From positions 1 to 64,000 of the forward strand of contig JAHBMJ010005733.1 of NCBI GenBank assembly GCA_018398765.1: a stretch of DNA of 64,000 nt, written 5' to 3'. Positions 1 to 9,944 of this stretch are shown here, in pieces; the stretch's first letter is position 1; each line of letters begins with the position of its first letter. Source of the DNA: Chromera velia (lineage: Eukaryota > Sar > Chromeraceae). A program made the position numbers and the translations under genes. Under the pieces are notes generated by a model. It did not search any database. It was not told where the DNA came from and worked only from the letters and a program-made list of their open reading frames with translations.

Positions 1-1590
1 AGATGTGTGGACTTATGGACGGTGTTTTAATGGGTAATCACGGGAGAAAGGCCGGGAGGGGGGGCAGCGGGGGGATGGGAGAGGGGAGAGAATTCGGACA
101 GGACAGTCGAAGGGGCGGGGCTGTTTGCTTCATTCTCTCTATTCTTTGGCTGTTCTTGGGGTGGATGGGGGGGGGTAGGGGTGGGTGGGGGGGGGAATAT
201 TCAATGCAAGAAAGGAAAGAAAAACAACCCAAAGTCGACTTCCGGTAAGTGTTGCTGGGGTTCGGTCTTGCTTGTTTCCTTCTTATCGTCTGTTGATCTG
301 TTTGTTGTGGGTGTGAAAAAGAAGAAGAAGAAGAAATAGAAGAAAAGAAAAGGGACTAACGAGTCCCCAACCAACCAGCGTGTCCAATCAGAGAGAGCAA
401 TACAGCAGCAGCAGCAGCAGCAGCCAGCAGCCGGCAGTCCCATGTTGATTGATGCGGCTGCACGCAATTAACCCTCCTCCTCTCCCTAGCTCCTGACAGT
501 CCTTGATTGTCCGACGTTCCTTCCCTGGAAACCTTCCTTCCTTCCTTCCTCTCAAAGAGACCGAAGGAACGAAGGAGGCAGGCATGCAGACCGGAAGGCG
601 TCAGTCAAGGACGTAAAGAGAGACAGAGTTGGAGCCGGGAGAGAGGAGGGCATGGTTAAATAAATCAGTGAGCGAGTGGCTGAATAATTAAGCAAGTAAG
701 TAAGTGAGTGAGTGAATTACAAGGCGAAACAGCCCAGGAGCAGCGTGTAAAGGGGGGCAGGGAAAGAGCGAGAGGTTGTGCAGCTGCACACGGAAGCGAG
801 ACTGTTCTGCATGGGCAGTGACAGTCACCCCCCGTTAATTGTCTCCTCCAACAGACACATGAGCATGCATGCATTGAATGGATCTGTCTGACTCCTTAAA
901 TCCGCACGGACCAAACAATCTGTTTTCGGTCTGGCAACTACTGTTACATGCTTCACTCAGACCGGTTGACTGATTCGTCACTCATCTGACTACATCCCTC
1001 GCAAAGTGCGTTCTGTCAACTGGCCCTTGCATGTCAGAGGGCGTGCATCACTGCCTAGATCAATGCTTTCATGACTGGACAGACACATCGAATGCTTAAT
1101 TGCAAGCGGGCGATGTGTCAAGACTTTGTTGTTTCTCCACATTGCATCATGGAAGACAGATCTACAGGCTATATGGTCATTGATTTATCAACGAGTACAG
1201 ATTAGAGCGAGCGCAGATTAATATACGCGCCAACTTTTAACTCGTATATGATCAAAAGTTTAGTTAAAATTCTAGTTAGTTAATTGAAGTGTCACCCAAA
1301 CAACTCATCATCTAGTTCATCATTTGGAGAAAAAGCATCAAAAGAAGTCACTTGAAAGACCAAAAGAGGGAATAACAATAGAAATTAGAATAGAGATCAA
1401 AAGAAAAACTGGGACGGGTCTAGGGACGGGTGCCCTTCTGTTAATAGACTGTTATGGGAGGGTAGCACCAAGAGGATAACACAGAAGGAGAGCAGCCTAC
1501 AGAGTGGGAGACATAACGTTAACATTTTAGCGGCAACAAAAGGAAAAGTGTTAGAAAGAGGCTAGGAAAAAGGAGGGCAGCGAGTGCCGC
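1..1590. other. Intergenic, no gene seen
   Basis: I see no convincing coding sequence here. The first 250 bases are G-rich and the reading frames across them are compositional. A run of seven CAG triplets lies at about 403-424. Short GTAA/GTGA tetranucleotide stretches lie near 690-715. The rest is ordinary mixed sequence. Confidence 0.5.
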
Positions 1591-1602
1591 TATGCATGGA
1601 AT

Positions 1603-2110
1603 ATGGGGGGCATTGACTTAAAGTTTGTTCCTAGCATCTGGCCTATGCGTTTTTCGTCTCTTCCTTCTGTCCTGGTTACTGCTCTCGCTGCTAGCTCTCT
1701 CTCTCATCATGAGTCTCATACGACCTCAGATGCATGGAATATGATAAATAAAATAGATTTTATTTGATCCCAATTTCCATTTTATTTTTAATTAAATTTT
1801 ATTTTTTTTATTTGAATTAGTTTGCATGTTTTCTTCAATGTTTGACGTAAAATTTATCAAAGCTGTATTTATAAGTTTAATTGAAGGTATGAAATTGAAA
1901 CACACCTAAAAACCTTTTTTTGTAGATCAGGGACTTCAGTCTATATCTCTTTTTTGCTGTTCATTTTTATGTATCCTTTTACTTATCCTCAATGAGGGGG
2001 GGCATTGACTTAAAGTTTGTTTCTAGCGTCTAGCCTGTTCTTCTTCTGCCGCCTTAAAACGGTGCCTTTTCCTTCTGTCCTGTTTACTGTTCTCGCTGCT
2101 AGCTCTCTCA
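1603..2110. repeat. Pair of about 100-bp direct repeats around AT-rich DNA
   Basis: A segment starting with six G and CATTGACTTAAAGTTTGTT occurs at about 1603-1701 and again at about 1997-2108. Both copies continue into CTTCCTTCTGTCCTG, CTCTCGCTGCTAGCTCTCT and related sequence. They share orientation and differ by point changes and a short insertion in the second copy. About 290 bases of AT-rich DNA lie between. They could be dispersed-repeat copies or worn terminal direct repeats of a small element. No coding capacity is visible. Confidence 0.6.
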
Positions 2111-2263
2111 CTCGTGCGAGCTCAAGCTTGACTCTCCTCTTTCTGACTTCAGGATTTGCTAAGTACTTCTCATCCCTCAATGAAGTCCCATTCGGACACA
2201 ACGGCACGTGCCGCACGTCCCTGCACATATTTAATGATTTCTGTTATTAGCTCGTTCACTAAA

Positions 2264-2609
2264 GTTCACACTGTAAAGCCTTAAACAATGAAAACTCAGG
2301 CCAACTTTCTTTCTTTGTTTATTTTTTTAGAACTTTGTTAAACTTATAAGTGAAAATCAAATCTATATCAAAGGTCCAATTTAACTAGCGATCAAACTAT
2401 TGGCTAAACCGGTTTTGTAAGGATTGTCGAGTACAAATACATGCATGGTTTAAATATCAAAATACATCAAAAATTTTAAACATGTACAGCAATTGATGGA
2501 AAACAGAATACTGCCAATCAACTGCGTTGATCATCCTAATAAAGCTTGAAATATGTAAAACTCAGACAAACTTTCTTTCTTTCTTTTTTAAAAACTTTAC
2601 AGTGTGAAC
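2264..2609. mobile_element. MITE-like element with 15-bp terminal inverted repeats
   Basis: GTTCACACTGTAAAG at 2264-2278 has its exact reverse complement, CTTTACAGTGTGAAC, at 2595-2609, enclosing 346 bases of AT-rich non-coding DNA. Just inside the ends, the string AACTCAG(G/A)C(C/A)AACTTTCTTTCTTT occurs near 2291 and again near 2558 in direct orientation. Size, AT-richness and lack of coding sequence fit a miniature inverted-repeat element. I could not identify a clean target-site duplication. Confidence 0.5.
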
Positions 2610-4160
2610 CCTAGCTCCTTCGTTTTCGGACGGAGCACAGCAAAATAATCTGTACTGCAGGCCGCTACAGGTACGATATCGCACAACTAACAGGTTTGGC
2701 TTATCAGAAATATAGCACACCTCTACCAGAGGTGCACCACCTGTCTTGTTTTGAGTTGGCGAAATAGAGTGTTTTGAGCTGGCACAAGTTAAGTCTGTGA
2801 TCAGTCCAACAGGAAGACGTTTCACTTCGATAGTTGCTAAAGACGCGAAACATAAAGTAACATAAAGACTGAAAGATTCAATCACTTCGAGCGCCTCTTT
2901 ATGAAAGTGGAACAGAATCAGAATCCTTTGCATTGTTGGACCCAGGTTTAGGATGCTGATGAAACGAAGTTTGAAAACATTTTGGAGGTAGTATTTCTGA
3001 ATAAATTTAAAAGGATTCGCCCCACAAGGATGACTATGCCCCAAAGAAATCAGGCCATAGTTCTTTTTCTTGAGCTTCCTGCATGTGATTTCAACAGTAG
3101 GAGACGTCTGATATGGCTGGAGGTGCGAGACAGAGATTGATCGGGAAGAATTACAGAGTATTCACCAGATTTTACTGGCAGGGTATAAACAAAAACAAAG
3201 AAACGTACAGAGCTAGAGACAGACATGTAGAGAGAGAAAGACTATGACGTACAGCGGGTGGCGGTACTGCGATTTACCTGAGTTTCTTGCAACCGAAGGT
3301 CTGAGGTGCCGCTGATCTTGGAGTCGACGTCTATGAGAACTCCCTCGACAACTAGATCCACTCAGAAAGACAGAGGGGTATGATCTGAGACTCAGAGGAA
3401 GTTGCAGCCAAGCTGCATTGATTGAGAAAGGGGAGGAACGAGGCATACCACTATAGCGGACTTCTTATCTGACTCCGGAACTCTAGCAGTGTTTTACTGA
3501 AGGTAGGGTAGCTAAGAGACTGAAGTCACTCAAGATTCACTTCTCAGGAGTTTTCTCAAAGGCTGGAGAATGGATGTCGGAAGTCCTCTGTCCGAGATGG
3601 GTCTGACGAAATGACAAGATGAAATTTGATTTTCAACATCTCCTTCCGTTTGCTCTTCCAAAAATCTAAGTCTTTCGCTTTTCGCTCTTCCATATTAAGG
3701 ACTTCCATAATTACTTTCATCTGTATTGATTTTACCCCTATTCCTTCCAACACCTCTTCCGTTCCCTCTTCTGTTTTCTGTATTCCATAATTCTCTATTT
3801 ATTTCATTTTATTTTTCTTCTTTTTCCTTCCATCTTCTCTTCCTTTCTTTCTTCCTCTTCCTTGTTTTTGACGATGCCCCTGGAAGAAGCTCTTCCACTC
3901 GGACATGCCGTGGCCCATCGAGGCCCCTGAAAGAGGCTCTTCCAACTCTTTTTTCATTCTTTTTTCCATTTGCTCTGCCGTTCCTTCTTCTATTCCTTCT
4001 TCCATTCTTTCTTCCATGATAGAATTCAACAGTCTTTTCTATTTAATAGGTATGGACATCCCCATTAAAACTTCAAGGTCATTTTCTTTTTCTCGAGATC
4101 TACTTACATCCTCAATTATTTTCTCTTTTCCTTTCACTTTTATTTCTCTTCCCCCTAGAT
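2610..4160. other. Mostly non-coding, with degenerate Lys/Glu-rich frames on the minus strand
   Basis: The 2562-3044 minus frame overlaps the end of the MITE-like element and shows no domain. On the minus strand at 4029-3799 and 3753-3556, two Lys/Glu-rich frames follow each other, separated by stops. They read like a charged coiled-coil stretch or the worn remains of one. A near-repeat, (A/G)GCCCCTG-AAGA-GCTCTTCCA, occurs at about 3875 and 3924. Nothing here can be named. Confidence 0.3.
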
Positions 4161-4164
4161 TATA

Positions 4165-4229
4165 CCAAGTAGGCTTTTAGCAGGCAAGACATACTTAAAA
4201 GTTATATCCTGCTATTATAGCCTACTTGG
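4165..4229. repeat. Short inverted repeat (hairpin)
   Basis: CCAAGTAGGCTTTTAGCAGG at 4165-4184 pairs with the imperfect reverse complement at 4208-4229, across a loop of about 23 bases. It lies next to the 3' end of the doubtful minus-strand gene at 4.5-5.5 kb. It may be a foldback remnant or an RNA 3' structure. Confidence 0.55.
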
Positions 4230-4477
4230 GAGTCCGTAACACCACGGAGACTACAACATGCTCAACAGTATATGGGATTATCGAAGGGAGACGGCGTGCA
4301 ACCTGGCGCTGTCGGCCCCCCTGCCTCCTCGACAAAGGCCTACGGACTATGTCGACTACCGCCAGGAACAACCAGTAGTAGTACGGCATGTAATCGGGTT
4401 CAGTGGGGTCCCCAAAAAGCTCTTCCCTCGAGGCTTGCAACAGCTCAAGAGCCTTGGATACCTGGTTTGGCGTTGCT

Positions 4478-5517
4478 CTAATATGCCTCCCCTACTATGC
4501 TTGTGTAGACGTCAAACAGGTACTTCAAACTCCATATTGCCACCTCGGGGCACATGTGGTCAACAGGGCCACTTGTGGGAACAATTGCTCGGAGCATTGG
4601 AACAACGCGAGGCTCTGCCTCCTGCCCTGCCTCCTCGACTGGGTCCGCGTTTGCCTCAACCACTTCTTCACTCACTTTCCCGGCCTCCTTGCCCCCCACC
4701 GCTTCAGGGACCCCCTCTGTGCCGGCCCTTTCAGCTTGCTGTATGACTGCAGACTGTTGCTGCTGCTGCCCCCCTGCCTCCTCAGCCCCCACCGCTTTAG
4801 GGGCCCCTTTTGTGCCGGCTCCTTCAGCTTGCTGTGCGACTGTAGACTGTTGCTGCTGCCCCCCTGCCTCCTCAGCCCCCACCACTTCGGCAGCCCCCTC
4901 TGTGCTGGCTCCTTCAGCTTGCTGTATCTGTCCCTCACTACTAGTGCTGGTGCTGTTGCTGCTCTCGAAGGCAAACAAAGTAGGTAGCACACTGGAGCTT
5001 CTTTCACCGGATTCTGTGTGTATGGACTGGGCACATTTCTGCTTCTTCACTGAGCGGTCTTCTGGGGCGAAGGCTTGCAGTTGCAGCTTTTCTGCGGAAT
5101 CTGACCGGAGTGCCGATTCGGCATCCTCTAGACTCATGTCAAAGACAAAAACGCTGACATCTTTATCATCAATGACTCGGACTCCCTGAATCCGTACCTC
5201 TTCCGGCACACCATTCCGTTGGAATGCCTGAACGCATACGCATATGGTAGAGAAAGGCAGTGTGTCAGTTTGAACTGTTTTAAATAAGTGAACTCTTCTT
5301 ATCAAAGCTGAAATAGGTCATTAAAATTAGTCGTATGCTCACCTTTTGTATTTCCTGTATGAGGGTCAAAGATGATAGATTTACAGGAAATACAGTAACA
5401 GGACTGCGGAGTTGCGCCAGGCTGAACATGATCGTATTGTTCGACTAAACAACATACGAAGTCAAATTTGTTGCAACAGCCAGTGTTGTACCCGTATTCT
5501 ATTAATTTAATTCTCAT
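4478..5517 (-). CDS. Hypothetical protein with Cys motif and Gln/Glu/Ala-rich tandem repeats
   Basis: Two minus-strand frames can be joined by a small intron near 5275-5341. The first (5517-5302) carries several Cys and a C-x2-C-K step followed by G-N-T-K. If spliced with the acceptor CTATTTCAG, this continues as A-L-I-R-R-V-H, which is loosely BED-finger-like. The second (5305-4478) holds three consecutive repeats of about 28 residues ending in GAEEAGGQQQQ, with A-E-G-A and T-E/K-G-A/V steps. It then runs W-S-L-K-Y-L-F-D-V before the stop. The repeats argue for protein-level duplication rather than a chance frame. The implied intron is only about 35-65 bases, shorter than its neighbours. It could be a transposon-derived gene. 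No function is assigned. Confidence 0.35.
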
Positions 5518-5770
5518 AGCTCTCTATTTTTAAGCTGCTTTCTCAATTGTCAGAGCTGCATGTATGCATTGAAGTCATCGTGTTCAGTACATATATATAA
5601 ATACTTGGGCAGCTTGATCAGTTCAAATTTGCTTTCAAGCAACAGGCTCACAAAGGAATCAGAAATTTGGAAAGCTTTCTGCCTATTCGCTATCATACAG
5701 AAGTAAGGAGTCCTACGGCAAAAAAGTGTGTGACCGAGAAAGGTACCTGGTCAATCCACTCTGTTCTCAT

Positions 5771-6210
5771 GTATGATATATACCAAGCGCAACTCAATTT
5801 GGTAAACCCATACAGCCAATTACGTTTGCGATCAATGCGATAACAAATGTAAAAAATATTCTTATCGTGGAAACAGTTTTTTCAGACTTGCAATATATTT
5901 TTGATAATATTTGTAAAGTCTGTACAAATTTTCAAGCTTGTATATATGCGTGACCGATTACGTTTGTTAAAAATATGAAAATTCAAAGTCGGACGGCCCC
6001 GAAAAACGAATCCTGACTTTGAATTTTCATATTTTTTGCAAACGTAATCGGTAGCGCGTACAAACTTGAAAATTTGCACAGATTTTACAAATATTATCAG
6101 AAATATATCGTAAGTCTTAAAAGACTGTTTGTGCGATAAAAATATTTTTCACATTTACAATCACAATCGTAATCATGCCAAATTGAGTTACGCTTGGTAT
6201 ATAGTATATA
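5771..6210. mobile_element. Large foldback (palindromic) element of about 430 bp
   Basis: Almost the whole segment is one imperfect palindrome. The left arm (about 5771-5990) and right arm (about 6014-6210) are reverse complements through TATACCAAGCG(C/T)AACTCAATTTGG at the outer ends. The pairing continues through the inner ACCGATTACGTTTG and GAAAATTCAAAGTC, around a loop of about 23 bases. It carries no real coding sequence. The structure is that of a foldback transposon or a MITE with long inverted repeats. The arms differ by scattered substitutions and a few short indels, so insertion is not very recent. Confidence 0.8.
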
Positions 6211-6647
6211 AGTTGAAACATCATTGACAAGCAACGCAAGACTTGCATGCATGAGAGTCGGAGCGGAGTATAGACTTTTTCGTGTCTCTCTGGTCCTGCT
6301 AGACGGCCGGATGTGATCGAGTAGGGGCCGAAATTTCAGCCGATCCACGCGCTGCATATACTCTTGCAGACTTAATTACTTCCGCGCGCAAGGCGCGCGA
6401 AACTGACTTGTTTCACCAGTTTAACCTCCTCCTCCTCCGGCCATGCAAAGTCCGTGACCGTATACGTAAACTTCCAGCTCCGTACATATATAGACAATGG
6501 GGCCAATCAATTGTTCGTTCAGAGCCCTTCTTTGCTGCACTCTTTCGTGCGTGACATCAGCTTTACGATCGACAGGTGACAAAACTTCAGCAGAATCCCT
6601 AGCTGGGGAGTGTTGCTTCGATTTGAACCGACTGACTGACGTTTGCA

Positions 6648-9600
6648 ATGAAGTTCCTCAAAGCTCCTCTGTTGGCCATTGCGCTTCCTGTGGCAGCGTT
6701 TGGTCTTGGAGACTGGGATCTGTCCGAGCTCAACCTGAAGGATGTCCGTCAGATAAGGGGGCGGGGGTGGAGGGGAAGAAAGAAAAGAGAGGGGAGGCCG
6801 GAGAGGTGAATGTGTTCGCGCGACTTACCTGACTTCTCTCTGGTCACTCTTCCATTGAGCTTTTCACTATCCCTTGACCAAGTTCCCTTTTTTATCTGTC
6901 TCTGCCCATCAGATTACTCGATGACCTGTCTGTATGCATTCCTGTATGCCTGTTTTTCTCTCTCTTTGTCACTCTGTTTGTCTGTGTGCCACCATGCATA
7001 AAACCATTGCGCATGCAAACCGTTGCATGCATATCTATTTGTTTATGAACATGCCGGTCGTCTGATTGCCGTGCACTCCGAGTCTGTTTTAAAGGAATGT
7101 GACAGTGTACATGTGATGAAAGATGCTGCATGCATGGCAGACACGCGACTTCCTCTTTGGCCTTCCAGTTCGCGCGTCTAGCTGTCGGACACGCTAGGAG
7201 CCCTATATACATCTGTATCTGCGGGGGATTTCATTGTGTCGATCAATAACCGATGAGTCACCGGATTGCAGAAGTTGGACTTCGATCTTGGAGGGATGGA
7301 CTTGGAGAAGCTCAAATTCGGCAGTGTGGGTGAATTTGATCTTCTGGGGTCAAAGTTGAACCCCCAGAAAAAGAGAAAGAGAGAAGAGTGCAGACCCAAA
7401 GACTGTCCTGTGCCCGCCCCCGTCTCTTCCTGCACTTCCAAGGTGAATTCGAACGGAAATTTGGAGTCCTTCACCATTGAAGGTCCGGACTGCGACTTCT
7501 CCCCCCTGGACAACGTGTGCTTCGCAGAGAGAGTTACGATCACTGGATGCGTAGGACTGACAGCGCTGCCGAAACTTTCGCTTCAGGTCGTCGAAGGTCA
7601 GTGTGTTCATTCGGCTCCATGGCCTTAAAGGAGAAATGCATGTGTGCAGTTGATGAACAAATTAGTCAGGGACACATAAATTCCAAGGAAGCCTCTCTCT
7701 CATTCACTTTTGCTCACTCACTCGTTTTCTCACTTTGGTTCTCCCTCTGATTCTTCACCATTTGTTTTGCAGGTATTTTTTCAATTTGGCAAGAAAGAAA
7801 TTAACGCAAATTCGAAAAATCCCAAAACGGTCCAACCTTGCCAGCATAATCAGTGAGATGAGGAAGGAACAATTCAGTAAGTGACGGAACCCTCCGCACA
7901 ATCGGTCATACAATCTGCTTGCAGAAATGGTAGCAGTCACAGACAACCCAGACCTTGCTGACATCTCCGGGTTGTCTCAGCTCAGGACTGTCGGAGGAGA
8001 CGGTCAGAGTGATGGCAACGGGCAAAGCGGTCTCAGTGTGACAAACAACACGTCTCTTCAGGAAATCTGGGGCATGGATCTGTGCAACTTGATTGAAGCT
8101 CCCCTGGATATTGAAGAGAACCCTGCACTCGAGGCTCTTGAGCTCCCGTGCCTCGAACTCGCAGAAGACACGGACCTTGACGACAACGCATTGGTCGTGC
8201 TGAACCTGCCTTTCATGAAAACGGGCAGAAGTAATTTCAACCTCCGGAACAACCCAATAGTCGCAGTCAACATGCCAAGGGTGGCGTCGATTGAAGGTAC
8301 GCGGGTGAAGGCGAAGGACTCACGTTGGGTGTCTCAAAGCAAGACCGGCCAAGGATCTAAGCCGGCATGTCGACAAGCCGTCTCGGGATCCGATTTTGTT
8401 CATTCATTCACAGAGAGAGACAGGGAGAGAAGAAAGGAAGGTGAGGAAAAAAGATAGAAAGCAAGAAACAAAGAAAGAAAGGAGGCCAACCAAGAAAAAG
8501 GGGGACAAACAAACAAAAGACAGATTTGACTTCACACACGAGCGTGTAGATACACACCGACCCACCCACACACATACACGCAATACCTTTTCAACCTCTG
8601 CAGGCAACGTCAACATCAACGGAGAGGACGCGACACCCCCTTCTGGAGCTTTGGAGCGGCAGGCGTCGAGAATTGCCTCTCTGAAGGCAGAGACAGCGAA
8701 ACGGTTAGAGGAGAAAAAAGCGCTCAAGAAAAAGGGGGGGAGTTCATTTGAAGAATTCTGTGGCAGAGCTCCGGAGTCGGCCGCGGTGTTCGGCAACATG
8801 AACATTGACCAGGGAAACCTTCTGCTCGAGTCCGTCTCCCTTGGGTGCCTCGGTACGGTGACTGGAAACCTGAACTTGGGGAATCTGAGCGACGGTGGGA
8901 ACTCGGTAATGACAGGGGAGTTCCTCGACCTCACTGGAATAGTTACTGCGGCTCAGAATCTGAGAGGTGAGCCATCCAGAAGAGAGTGAACGAACACACA
9001 CAATTGCGTGGGTGCCATTTGAGATGGTCAGATCGATTGTGTTGTGGAACCTGTGTTTCTTTAATTGTGAGGATGCCAAGTTGCTCGATAGTTCTACTGA
9101 GGGCGCTTACGGGAAACTGATCAGCTCAGGAAGAAATCGACACACCGGCTCTGAGCTCAGCCTGCAGTGTGAAGGAAGGACTTCTGCAAGCGTAGTGAGT
9201 GGGTAAGTGAGTGGGTAAGTGAGTCAGTGAGTGAGTGGGTGAGTGAGTAAGTGAGCGAGTGACCGATTGAGTAGGTGAGTGAGTGGGTGAGTGAGTAGGT
9301 AAGTGAGGGAAGGGATTGAGTGAGTGAGCAAGACTGTAAAGTGCTGACTGAGTAAGTTTGTGCATGAGTGAGTGCGTGAGGAAGTCATGAAGAGAGAGCG
9401 GAATCAGGCAGGCTGGGTGTTCAGTGATTGGCGTTCTTTCCTTTACTCCATACTTTCTCCCTTCCTCCCCCCTGCATACATGCGAGAGATTAAGGAAGAC
9501 CCTTCTCTGTATCATCGATGAATTGTTTGTATTTCGCTACGTTGAGATGGGCCAGTGAGAATGACCTGAATCCGTGCAGTCAGCTAGCTCGGATTAAACT

Positions 9601-9944
9601 CTGCATGCCTGTGTGCAGACACAACAACACATGCATTAAATATTCTTGTGTCGGTCGGAGCGATGTATGCAACTCCGTGCAATGATGTCTGAATGTGTCT
9701 CATCAAAATCAAATGAATATTTACTTGGTTTCCTGCGTGCGTATTCTCACGGCCGCTGCACGCAGTTGAGACAAATCCCGTGCTCGCCACCCTCGAGACG
9801 TTTTCGAACCTTCAGTTTGTCGGTGTCAACACGACAATCTGCCAGAACCCGGAGCTCCTCGAATCGTCTGTGCCGTCGAACATAGAAGAGGCCACTCAGG
9901 GATCCTTCTTCTTTGGGGATGTCTGCCCACCAAGGGATGATTAA
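6648..9944 (+). CDS. Secreted Receptor-L-domain-like leucine-rich protein (5 exons)
   Basis: Exons read 6648-6743, 7272-7596, 7925-8296, 8604-8966 and 9766-9944. The first intron is phase 0, the next three are phase 1, and all join in frame to give 444 residues. The start is the ATG of MKFLKAPLLAIALPVAAFG, a clear signal peptide. The mature part is built of short units such as LxVTxNxxLxxIxG, LxIExNPALxxL and NLRNNPIVAVNMPRV. Regularly spaced Asn/Leu and paired Cys are typical of the receptor L domain beta-helix found in EGF-receptor-like and fungal Ecm33-type surface proteins. A Lys/Glu-rich insert of about 45 residues interrupts exon 4. The C-terminus (GDVCPPRDD) has no membrane segment or GPI signal, so export to the exterior or an endomembrane lumen is inferred. 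Donor sites GTCCGT and GTCAGT are used. The partner or substrate is unknown. Confidence 0.75.
9190..9375 (+). repeat. GAGT tetranucleotide array in intron 4
   Basis: A long imperfect array of GTGAGTGA units fills part of the last intron of the receptor-L-like gene. Every unit resembles a 5' splice donor in the sense orientation of the gene. Confidence 0.8.

Noticed and set aside
2562-3044. 160-codon minus-strand frame
   Set aside because: It overlaps the end of the MITE-like element, lacks any domain and has no supporting splice context.
4554-5189. 211-codon plus-strand Ser/Ala/Cys/Pro-rich frame
   Set aside because: It is the complement of the Q/E/A repeat region. The minus-strand reading has better amino-acid composition, though neither strand is certain.
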